Positions 1 through 5,258 of a DNA stretch of 5,258 nucleotides are shown piece after piece. Source of the stretch: Acidobacteriota bacterium (lineage in GTDB: Bacteria; Acidobacteriota; Holophagae; Thermotomaculales; Thermotomaculaceae); assembly GCA_015487755.1 (NCBI GenBank), contig WFPG01000313.1, forward strand, positions 1 through 5,258, read 5' to 3'. The notes under the pieces were generated by a model that was not told the DNA's origin, did not search any database, and saw only the letters and a program-made list of their open reading frames with translations. How positions within the stretch are numbered: the first letter of the stretch is position 1; each line of letters starts with the position of its first letter. A program made the translations under genes and the position numbers.

Positions 1-1
1 A

Positions 2-508
2 GACAGGTTTTTTGAAAAGAAAAAAAAGAGAAAAAGGAAAACAAATAGAATTCATTTCTTAACCCACATCAAAGACGATATTGAAGAGATATGGCAGGAT
101 TATAAAAGGAAAGGGACAGGCTCATACCTTGTTTCAGGTGAAAGCGAGAAAGAATTCATTGAGCAAAGGATTGATGAACTAATTGATATGCTTAAACAAT
201 CTAACAAAGCGCTTCAAACAGTTTGTGTTGAAGTGGAAAGCAAGTTAACTGCTTTAAAAGAAAAGGCAGAAGAAATTACTCTGGAAGAAGCGGAAAGGGA
301 GATGGACGCTATTTTAGAGTTTGCAACAAAAAGAATTTTTGATATTCTAAACAGCGAGCTGATTGAGTTAAAAGAGGAAGTGGAGATAGAGGTTAAATCT
401 TTAGTAGAATCTTTAGGGAAAGAGATTTCCCCCGATGTAATAGATAGGTTTAAAAAACAAATTGTCTTTGAAAAATTAAATTTTCCGAATATATCTTTGT
501 TTAGTTGA
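2..508 (+). CDS. C-terminal part of a charged helical (coiled-coil) protein, 5' truncated
   Basis: The frame ending at the TGA at 506-508 is open to the left edge of the window, so this is the last 168 codons of a longer gene. The ATG at 188 is probably internal, because coding-like sequence continues upstream of it without a break. The visible part opens with a very basic Lys/Arg cluster (positions about 14-50). It continues as Glu/Lys/Leu-rich sequence with hydrophobic residues at helical spacing, for example around ELIELKEEVEIEVKSLVESL, which suggests long amphipathic helices or a coiled coil. It ends in a short hydrophobic tail, FPNISLFS. No catalytic motif, membrane segment or zinc site is visible. 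I do not recognise the family. C-terminal helical regions of dynamin-like GTPases or chromosome/cytoskeletal proteins can look like this, but that is only a resemblance in composition. The stop lies 16 nt before thiC on the same strand, so the two are probably co-transcribed. Confidence 0.75.
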   Translation, partial: DRFFEKKKKRKRKTNRIHFLTHIKDDIEEIWQDYKRKGTGSYLVSGESEKEFIEQRIDELIDMLKQSNKALQTVCVEVESKLTALKEKAEEITLEEAEREMDAILEFATKRIFDILNSELIELKEEVEIEVKSLVESLGKEISPDVIDRFKKQIVFEKLNFPNISLFS

Positions 509-513
509 TAGAA

Positions 514-518
514 AGGAG
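514..518 (+). promoter_or_regulatory. Ribosome binding site of thiC
   Basis: AGGAG sits 6 nt before the ATG at 525, inside GAAAGGAG. This is a strong Shine-Dalgarno match and fixes the thiC start. It lies in the 16-nt gap after the upstream stop codon, which leaves no space for a riboswitch immediately before thiC. Confidence 0.85.
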
Positions 519-524
519 TAGGTT

Positions 525-1805
525 ATGAGTATAATTGAGCAACTTAGAAAGGGTAATATACCTGAAGTTTTAAAAAGGGTTGCGGAACTTGAAAATGTTG
601 AACTTGACCATATAGTAAGCGGGATTCTGGAAGGCACAATTGTTGTTCCGCATAACAACTTAAAAACACTTGAAAAGCCCTGTGCTATCGGAAAGGGTTT
701 AAGAATTAAGGTAAACGCAAATATTGGGACTTCACAAGACCATGAAGATATTGAAGAAGAACTTGAAAAGTTAAGAATAGCGGTAAAATACGGTGCAGAT
801 GCTGTAATGGATTTATCTACGGGAGACAAGGCAAGGGATACAAGGTTGCAGGTTGTAAAAAATTCCCCTGTTCCTGTTGGCACTGTGCCTGTGTATGAGG
901 CTTTTTTAAAGGCCGGAAAACACAAAGGCACAATAATGAAGTTAACTGCAGACGATATATTTGAAGCAATAGAGCAGCACGGAAAAGACGGGGTTGATTT
1001 TGTAACGGTACACTGCGGGATTACAATGGAATCTGTTGAAAGAATGAGAAAACAGGGCAGGCTTGCAGATGTTGTTTCAAGAGGAGGCTCTCTCTTAATT
1101 GAGTGGATGGTTTTAAATGAAAAGGAAAACCCCCTTTACGAGCATTACGACAGATTGCTTGAAATATGCAGAAAGTATGAGATGACAATAAGCCTCGGAG
1201 ACGGAATGAGGCCCGGCGCTATTGAGGATGCAACAGACAGGGCACAGATTCAGGAGTTGATTATTTTAGGGGAATTGGCGCAATACGCAGTTGAAAACGG
1301 GGTTCAGGTTATGATTGAAGGCCCGGGGCATGTACCTTTAGACCAGGTTGAAACAAATATGAAAATCCAGAAATCATTGTGCAACGGAGCACCTTTCTAT
1401 GTTTTAGGCCCAATCGTAACCGATGTCGCACCCGGTTATGATCACATTACCGCCGCAATAGGGGGAGCGGTTGCCGCTATGAGCGGGGCGGACTTTTTAT
1501 GTTATGTTACCCCTGCCGAGCACTTAAGGCTTCCCACTGTTGAAGATGTAAAGGTAGGTGTTATCGCAAGCAAGATTGCTGCCCATGCGGCAGATATTGC
1601 AAAGGGTATTCCCGGTGCCAAAGAGTGGGATTACAGAATGAGCAAGTACAGAAAAGAGTTAAACTGGGAAGGAATGTTTAAAGAGTGTATTGACGAGGAA
1701 ACAGCAAGAAAGATGAGGGGAGAAATTGCACCTCAAAACGAAGATGTATGCAGTATGTGCGGTGAATTCTGCGCATTGAAAACATTGAATGAGGTGTTTA
1801 AGTAA
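525..1805 (+). CDS. thiC: Phosphomethylpyrimidine synthase ThiC, short form
   Basis: ThiC is a radical-SAM enzyme that rearranges 5-aminoimidazole ribotide into hydroxymethylpyrimidine phosphate, the pyrimidine half of thiamine. The 426-aa protein matches the family throughout: NANIG (Asn66), VMDLSTG (Met95), SPVPVGTVP (about 113-121), SRGG (185-188), LGDGMRPG (Asp226-Arg229), IEGPGH (Glu265, His269), APFYVLGP (Tyr292), APGYDH and TPAEH (His333). By position against my memory of E. coli ThiC, His269 and His333 are the zinc ligands; their 64-residue spacing is the same there. The C-terminal Fe-S cluster motif is Cys409-x2-Cys412-x3-Cys416 (CSMCGEFC), one residue shorter in the last gap than the E. 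coli CSMCGPKFC. The protein lacks the long N-terminal extension of the roughly 630-aa proteobacterial enzyme, as do other short ThiC proteins of archaea and anaerobes. No other thiamine gene is present. A ThiC paralogue that makes hydroxybenzimidazole for B12 (BzaF type) is a remote alternative with no B12 gene nearby. Confidence 0.95.
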   Translation: MSIIEQLRKGNIPEVLKRVAELENVELDHIVSGILEGTIVVPHNNLKTLEKPCAIGKGLRIKVNANIGTSQDHEDIEEELEKLRIAVKYGADAVMDLSTGDKARDTRLQVVKNSPVPVGTVPVYEAFLKAGKHKGTIMKLTADDIFEAIEQHGKDGVDFVTVHCGITMESVERMRKQGRLADVVSRGGSLLIEWMVLNEKENPLYEHYDRLLEICRKYEMTISLGDGMRPGAIEDATDRAQIQELIILGELAQYAVENGVQVMIEGPGHVPLDQVETNMKIQKSLCNGAPFYVLGPIVTDVAPGYDHITAAIGGAVAAMSGADFLCYVTPAEHLRLPTVEDVKVGVIASKIAAHAADIAKGIPGAKEWDYRMSKYRKELNWEGMFKECIDEETARKMRGEIAPQNEDVCSMCGEFCALKTLNEVFK

Positions 1806-1807
1806 AT

Positions 1808-1961
1808 AAATTTTGAATGAGAAATTTTAAATTATAAATTTAGGGTGTTGAATTTTGGATTTAAGAAATTTTCATGATGTTGGAGGACTTTTTTCTATGT
1901 TTCCTTAATTCAAAATCCAAAATTTAAAATTCAGAATCTGGAATTCTAAATCATTCCAAAA
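1808..1961. repeat. Large imperfect inverted repeat of degenerate TTCAAAA-type heptamers
   Basis: The right arm (1909-1950) divides cleanly into 7-nt units: TTCAAAA, TCCAAAA, TTTAAAA, TTCAGAA, TCTGGAA, TTCTAAA. The left arm (about 1808-1868), read on the minus strand, has the same 7-nt rhythm: ATCCAAA, ATTCAAC, ACCCTAA, ATTTATA, ATTTAAA, ATTTCTC, ATTCAAA. The arms are complementary. There is a perfect 12-bp match between 1851-1862 (AATTTTGGATTT) and 1913-1924, and the outer ends pair as TTTTGAATGA (1811-1820) with TCATTCCAAAA (1951-1961, one bulge). About 36-50 nt lie between the arms. The structure starts 2 nt after the thiC stop, so as RNA it could fold into a long AU-rich hairpin that protects or ends the thiC message. 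A dispersed, MITE-like or heptamer-expansion repeat is equally possible. It does not look like a classical GC-rich intrinsic terminator. Confidence 0.7.
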
Positions 1962-1989
1962 GGGATAAAAGGGTGAGGGGTAAGGAGTA

Positions 1990-1998
1990 TGGTATAAT
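1990..1998 (+). promoter_or_regulatory. Extended -10 promoter of the amidase/GerMN operon
   Basis: TGGTATAAT is a perfect extended -10 element: TGn followed by the TATAAT consensus at 1993-1998. No good -35 hexamer lies 16-18 nt upstream; the sequence near 1970-1975 is AGGGTG. Extended -10 promoters often tolerate this. The start of transcription would be near 2005, giving a leader of about 33 nt before the ATG at 2038. The position, just past the inverted repeat and before the amidase, supports separate transcription from thiC. Confidence 0.6.
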
Positions 1999-2037
1999 GA
2001 GATATAAGGAAAAAACAAAGAGTTAGGCGGTTAGGTT

Positions 2038-3684
2038 ATGGGAAAGGGTGTTTTAAAGGTTTTGTTGGTGTTTTATTTTTTAATATTCGGTTTTTTTGTT
2101 TTTTCTCAAACCGAACAGCCTGAAATAAAAAATCAGGAAAACCAAACAGAACAAACTATGCAGGAAGAGAGTAGGTGGCCTGAAAACTTTGCTTTTCTCG
2201 TAAACGGAAAGATTTTCTACCTTGATTTTATTATACAGGACGATATTCCCTATTTTACCCTTGAATCTGTTTTTAATCCCCTTAAACAAAGCGGGCTTAA
2301 CTATCAGAAAATTTCAGACAGCGAATACAAAATAACAATAGACGATAACGAGTTTTCCCTTGATTTAAAGCATTTCTTAATAAAATCAACCAGACTTTAT
2401 GTTGACGAAAAGGAAAAGGAAAAATCGGATTTCAAACCCCCTGAGCCTATCATTATCCCTGTTGATATTTTATTAAAAGACGGGAAGGTTTATTTCAGGT
2501 ATGACTTTCTTGTGAAAGGGCTTCCTACTTTAATAAACAAGGTTATAGGGTATGACAAAAACTCCGGCACCTTTGTTGTGGGAAGGGAAAAGCCCGTAAA
2601 GATAAACTTTGAGTTGAAAGAAACAGAGCCTTACGCAATTCTTACTTTTAAATGCCCGGCAAAGATAAAGTACTCTTTGATAAAGACTGAAAAAAACGCA
2701 TATTTAACCGTTAACGCAAGGTTTAATATTGAAAAGGAAAAACTCATTTCCCTTGAAAGCAACTTCTTTGTTATATCTGATGTAAAGTTTGTCGGGAGGC
2801 AGACAGAGATAGATTTTCAATTAAAAGAGAAAACAGACAAGGTTTCGGCATACTTTGACAGAAACTTTGACGAGTTGAAGGTTTATTTTTACTCAAAAGA
2901 TTTTTATAATCCCAAGGTTGATAATTTAAACAAGGTTGCAACAGAGTTGAATGCAACAAAGCATACTATTAAAAAGATTATCATTGACCCCGGCCACGGC
3001 GGAGAAGACAAAGGCGCGGTGAGTAAAAGCGGGGTAATGGAAAAGGACATAGTCCTTAAAATTGCTTACAAATTGGCTAAAGAGTTGCAGAAGAGAGGGT
3101 ACGAAGTAGTTCTAACAAGATACACAGATGTTTATGTCCCCTTGAAAGACAGGACGGGAATTGCAAATTCAAACAACGGAGACTTGTTTATATCCATACA
3201 CCTTAACGCTTCATACAGAAAAGCAAGCGGTGCGGAAACCTATATATTAAGCCTTGACGGGTACAAACAGGTTTCGGACACCGTAGCATTTGAGAACAGG
3301 GAGATTAAATCTGGTAAAAGCAATAAAGACAAAAACCAGAATCAAGGCTCGCCAGTTTCTTTTATTCTGTGGGATATGGCTCAAAGGGAATACATAAAAG
3401 ACAGTGAAAAATTCGGAGAATACATTCAGGAAGGGCTAAACAATTTAATGGGGATTAGAGACAGAGGGGTAAAACAGGCGCCTTTAGTTGTTCTCAAAGG
3501 CCTTGATATGCCCGGTGTCCTTGTTGAAGTAGGTTTTTTGTCTAACCCTGTTGAGGAAACAAAATTGAAATCCGAGCGGTATCAGGATAAGGTGGTAAAA
3601 GTGCTGGCGAATAGTGTTGACAGATACAGAATTTACTATGAATTGAGAATGAAAGACTTAACGGAAACAGAGAATGAAGAATAA
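2038..3684 (+). CDS. Secreted N-acetylmuramoyl-L-alanine amidase (Amidase_3, AmiC type)
   Basis: This enzyme cleaves the amide bond between muramic acid and the stem peptide of peptidoglycan, usually during cell separation or wall turnover. Residues 1-23 form a signal peptide with a basic start and a long Leu/Phe core; cleavage is probably after VFS. A Gln/Glu-rich linker follows (24-48). Next comes a beta-rich region resembling copper-amine-oxidase N-like domains (about 52-178, starting FLVNGK), and then a second beta-rich stretch (about 185-285) that may be AMIN-like. The catalytic domain spans about 313-540. It has zinc and catalytic residues His320 (DPGHGG), Glu335, His388 (SIHLNA) and Glu497 (VLVEVGFLSN). 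An insert at about 417-470, containing ILWDMAQ, corresponds to the region that holds the autoinhibitory helix in AmiB/AmiC enzymes. The start is chosen because it gives a complete signal peptide; the Shine-Dalgarno (TAGGCGG, 2024-2030) is modest. The stop overlaps the next gene by 11 nt. The catalytic assignment is firm. The N-terminal domain names are inferred from pattern. Confidence 0.93.
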   Translation: MGKGVLKVLLVFYFLIFGFFVFSQTEQPEIKNQENQTEQTMQEESRWPENFAFLVNGKIFYLDFIIQDDIPYFTLESVFNPLKQSGLNYQKISDSEYKITIDDNEFSLDLKHFLIKSTRLYVDEKEKEKSDFKPPEPIIIPVDILLKDGKVYFRYDFLVKGLPTLINKVIGYDKNSGTFVVGREKPVKINFELKETEPYAILTFKCPAKIKYSLIKTEKNAYLTVNARFNIEKEKLISLESNFFVISDVKFVGRQTEIDFQLKEKTDKVSAYFDRNFDELKVYFYSKDFYNPKVDNLNKVATELNATKHTIKKIIIDPGHGGEDKGAVSKSGVMEKDIVLKIAYKLAKELQKRGYEVVLTRYTDVYVPLKDRTGIANSNNGDLFISIHLNASYRKASGAETYILSLDGYKQVSDTVAFENREIKSGKSNKDKNQNQGSPVSFILWDMAQREYIKDSEKFGEYIQEGLNNLMGIRDRGVKQAPLVVLKGLDMPGVLVEVGFLSNPVEETKLKSERYQDKVVKVLANSVDRYRIYYELRMKDLTETENEE

Positions 3685-4255
3685 AGTTTTTGTTTTTTTT
3701 CTATTGTCAATTTGCTTGATTTTTCTTGTGTCATGCAATGGTAAAAGGCCTGAAAACCTGAAATCTGATGCCGGTGTTTCTACCGAACAAAAAGAGAATA
3801 AAAAACTATCTGACGAAATAAAGCCTGATGAGACAGAAAAATTGAAGTTCAGAATAATAAACCTCTATTTTGTTAACCCAAATACGGAAGAATTAAAGGT
3901 TGAAAAGAGGCAGGTGTTTGATTTAAAAGAGAAAACCTCAATGATTAAGCAGGTTTTAAGAAGCCTGAAATTAGGCCCTGTATCCAACCTGAAGCCTTCA
4001 GTCCCGGCAAATATAGAGTTTAAGGATGTTTTTGTTTACGGTGACAAGGTTTATATTGATTTGCATAAAAATAATGAAAACCCTGCAATCGGGGGAGTGC
4101 AAGGAGAAGAGTTGTTTTTAGAAGCAGTGGTGAAAACCGTGCTTGATATTTCCCCGGAGTATAAAAAGGTTTTTTTTCTTGTGGACGGAGAACAAGTTGA
4201 TTCGGTTTTAGGCCACCTTGACAGTTCCAATTATTTTTCAAGAGATTCTTTTTGA
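3674..4255 (+). CDS. GerMN-domain lipoprotein
   Basis: The 193-aa protein begins with a type II signal peptide: MKNK, a hydrophobic stretch, then the lipobox LVSC with Cys21 as the lipidated residue. Asn at position +2 is not the Asp typical of inner-membrane retention in enterobacteria. A charged, Lys/Glu-rich linker (22-57) leads into a GerMN-like domain (about 58-193). Signs of that domain are the opening beta strand INLYFVNP, the middle helix MIKQVLRSLKLGP, the core strand VYGDKVYIDL, the helix EELFLEAVVKTVLD, and the closing VFFLVDGEQVDSVLGHLD. GerMN domains were named from the Bacillus germination protein GerM and also occur in lipoproteins of non-sporulating bacteria. Their biochemical role is unsettled, with an envelope or peptidoglycan-associated role most likely. 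The start codon lies inside the 3' end of the amidase gene (11-nt overlap) and has no strong Shine-Dalgarno, so translation is probably coupled to the amidase. Confidence 0.85.
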   Translation: MKNKVFVFFLLSICLIFLVSCNGKRPENLKSDAGVSTEQKENKKLSDEIKPDETEKLKFRIINLYFVNPNTEELKVEKRQVFDLKEKTSMIKQVLRSLKLGPVSNLKPSVPANIEFKDVFVYGDKVYIDLHKNNENPAIGGVQGEELFLEAVVKTVLDISPEYKKVFFLVDGEQVDSVLGHLDSSNYFSRDSF

Positions 4256-4259
4256 TTTT

Positions 4260-4979
4260 TTAAAGGTTGTTAAAATATCTGCACATGGAAATTTTTCCCA
4301 CAGAGGGCTGCGTTTGATGTTTCTCAATCCAGCGAACAAGGGCCATGCCGTTTCTTCCGAAAATATCCCATGTATAGAGCGGTACTTTAGAGGCTGCTTC
4401 CGCTCCCAAAGCAACAGATAACCTTATTTTGTCATTTTCTTTAACTTTGCATACCGCAAATTTTACATTGGTTTTATTGTCCCCGTAGCATATGGCGAGA
4501 ATATTTGCAAAAATATTGAGATACTCGTTTAATGTAAAAGTTTTGTTTTTGTAAATTGACACATCAACCTCATATCCGTTCAATATCCTATTGTAATTGA
4601 TAGATATTTCATGATTTACGCCTTTTAAAGCATTTCGAATCTTTTCGATTAGTACCCTTTTCGGATTTTTTATCTCTCTAATTGATGAACGCCCCGGTGC
4701 TTGAGGGGCTCTCACTTCAGGGGCATTTTTTGTTTTTGTTGAATCGGTTGTTTTGTTTTTCAAAGAGACTGTTGTTTCTTTAATTTTACCTAACCTGTAA
4801 TCTGTTACCAGTTGGCTTATTTTAATAACGGCAAATATAAACAAAACTATAATACTTCCAAGTATAATAGCGTCAATAACGGCACTGCTTTTCTTTTGCA
4901 ATATTATTGGTGAACCGCATGCCGGGCAATATTTTGACTTTTTGTCAGGCAATTTTGCTCCGCAATTTGGGCAATACAT
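4260..4979 (-). CDS. Zinc-ribbon single-pass membrane protein, C-terminal domain unknown
   Basis: The 239-aa protein starts MYCPNCGAKLP and has two CxxC knuckles (Cys3, Cys6, Cys18, Cys21), the layout of the short zinc-ribbon often found at the N terminus of bacterial membrane proteins. A single transmembrane helix follows at about 34-52. After it come a Thr/Lys/Pro-rich linker (about 60-105) and a mixed alpha/beta C-terminal domain (about 106-239), which I do not recognise and in which I see no catalytic motif. The zinc ribbon is probably cytoplasmic and the C-terminal domain outside the membrane, but this is inference. The start is supported by AAAGGA (complement of 4988-4993) 8 nt before the ATG. 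It begins 1 nt after the stop of the small membrane protein gene, so the two form an operon. Its stop lies 4 nt from the stop of the convergent GerMN gene. The role is unknown; the ribbon may bind zinc for structure only. Confidence 0.8.
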   Translation of the reverse strand: MYCPNCGAKLPDKKSKYCPACGSPIILQKKSSAVIDAIILGSIIVLFIFAVIKISQLVTDYRLGKIKETTVSLKNKTTDSTKTKNAPEVRAPQAPGRSSIREIKNPKRVLIEKIRNALKGVNHEISINYNRILNGYEVDVSIYKNKTFTLNEYLNIFANILAICYGDNKTNVKFAVCKVKENDKIRLSVALGAEAASKVPLYTWDIFGRNGMALVRWIEKHQTQPSVGKISMCRYFNNL

Positions 4980-4980
4980 A

Positions 4981-5258
4981 CTACTTGTCCTTTAACCTTT
5001 CGGCGTAAAAAGAGATAAACGGAAGTTCTCTGTCTAACTCATTGTGTTTAATAACCATAACAATAATTATTAAAATTATGTAAAGCCATAAAAGTAAACT
5101 AAAGAGAAAAGAGAATACCACACCTAAAATAGGTATGAGGCTTAAGTATTTAAGCATAATGAAAGCAAATAGAAAGATTAGGTTAAACAAAAGCCCTTCA
5201 ATTTCTACTTTTTTTTGTAAATCGTTAAAACTATCCCTTAACGCCCATCCTATAAGGA
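4981..5258 (-). CDS. Small membrane protein resembling DUF4870/Tic20-like family, 5' end outside window
   Basis: The frame ends with TAG at 4981-4983 and stays open to the right edge, so at least 92 codons are visible and the true start may lie outside. A TTG at 5190 and an ATG at 5157 are in frame, but both fall in or before the first hydrophobic segment and are probably internal. Upstream residues run into sequence such as LQKKVEIEGLLFN. Two hydrophobic helices follow, the first about FNLIFLFAFIML and the second after LSLIPILG. The tail reads ELPFISFYAERLK. The order of a charged KKV..EG.LFN stretch, an IPILG turn, a long helix, then a LPFI..AE.L tail resembles the DUF4870/Tic20-like family of small bacterial membrane proteins, whose function is unknown. 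This is a by-eye resemblance. The gene sits 1 nt upstream of the zinc-ribbon gene and is surely co-transcribed and probably coupled with it. Confidence 0.65.
   Translation of the reverse strand, partial: LIGWALRDSFNDLQKKVEIEGLLFNLIFLFAFIMLKYLSLIPILGVVFSFLFSLLLWLYIILIIIVMVIKHNELDRELPFISFYAERLKDK
4988..4993 (-). promoter_or_regulatory. Ribosome binding site of the zinc-ribbon gene
   Basis: On the minus strand AAAGGA lies 8 nt before the ATG at 4979-4977, inside the last codons of the upstream membrane protein gene. It supports the chosen start and tight coupling of the pair. Confidence 0.7.

Noticed and set aside
22..48. A AAA AAG slippery heptamer in the zero frame of the left-edge gene, with a -1 frame stop at 46-48
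   Set aside because: Runs of A are expected in an AT-rich Lys cluster. I see no clear stimulatory Shine-Dalgarno or stem-loop, and the full gene is not visible.
476..931. 151-aa open frame on the minus strand across the thiC start
   Set aside because: It lies opposite clearly conserved thiC coding sequence; its translation is Ser/Phe/Thr-rich and without domain signs.
1874..1927. 17-codon open frame in the loop and right arm of the inverted repeat
   Set aside because: It is very short, it lacks a placed ribosome binding site (GGAGG lies inside it, not before it), and it runs into the repeat.
1806..2037. TPP riboswitch or other known aptamer in the gap after thiC
   Set aside because: I could not find the conserved TPP elements (such as CUGAGA with ACCUGA), and the sequence is largely AT-rich repeat.
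3693..3700. T8 run in the signal-peptide region of the GerMN lipoprotein, a possible phase-variation site
   Set aside because: Similar 8-base runs occur elsewhere in the window (4170-4177, 5209-5216), so this fits base composition rather than a specific switch.
4020..4241. Minus-strand open frame opposite the GerMN gene
   Set aside because: It is opposite a supported domain-bearing gene and shows no coding character or ribosome binding site.
4239..4260. Intrinsic terminator at the end of the GerMN gene
   Set aside because: The stem is only six pairs with a bulge and a G-U pair and is AT-rich, so it is too weak to call.
4218..4421. Plus-strand open frame across the convergent junction
   Set aside because: It overlaps the ends of two supported genes on opposite strands and has no ribosome binding site or domain.

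Overview
This is an AT-rich bacterial window with compact gene packing. Arginine is written almost only as AGA or AGG. The organism looks like a diderm (Gram-negative-type) anaerobe or thermophile, possibly deep-branching. The diderm hint comes from an AmiC-type cell-wall amidase with a regulatory insert, next to a lipoprotein. The anaerobe or thermophile hint comes from a short ThiC and the codon preference. The phylum cannot be fixed from this sequence alone.

Layout: (1) Positions 2-508 (+) hold the 3' end of a highly charged, helical or coiled-coil protein of unknown function. (2) thiC (525-1805, +) follows after 16 nt. It encodes the radical-SAM enzyme that makes the thiamine pyrimidine, in a short 426-aa form whose substrate, zinc and Fe-S residues are all recognisable. 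(3) A 232-nt gap (1806-2037) holds a large imperfect inverted repeat built of degenerate TTCAAAA-like heptamers. A G-rich stretch and a good extended -10 promoter follow it. (4) A secreted N-acetylmuramoyl-L-alanine amidase (2038-3684, +) overlaps by 11 nt a GerMN-domain lipoprotein (3674-4255, +). The two look like a translationally coupled envelope pair. (5) On the minus strand, converging on this pair with only 4 nt between stop codons, is a two-gene operon. It reads inward from the right edge: a small membrane protein resembling the DUF4870/Tic20-like family (4981-5258, 5' end outside the window), then a zinc-ribbon, single-TM protein with an unknown C-terminal domain (4260-4979).

Functionally there are three units. 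The first is an unknown helical protein plus thiC, with no room for a TPP riboswitch directly before thiC. The second is a peptidoglycan-hydrolase plus lipoprotein pair with its own promoter. The third is an uncharacterised membrane pair. I see no RNA genes, CRISPR arrays, insertion sequences or phage genes. The least explained items are the heptameric inverted repeat, the pairing of amidase with a GerMN lipoprotein, and the zinc-ribbon/membrane pair.
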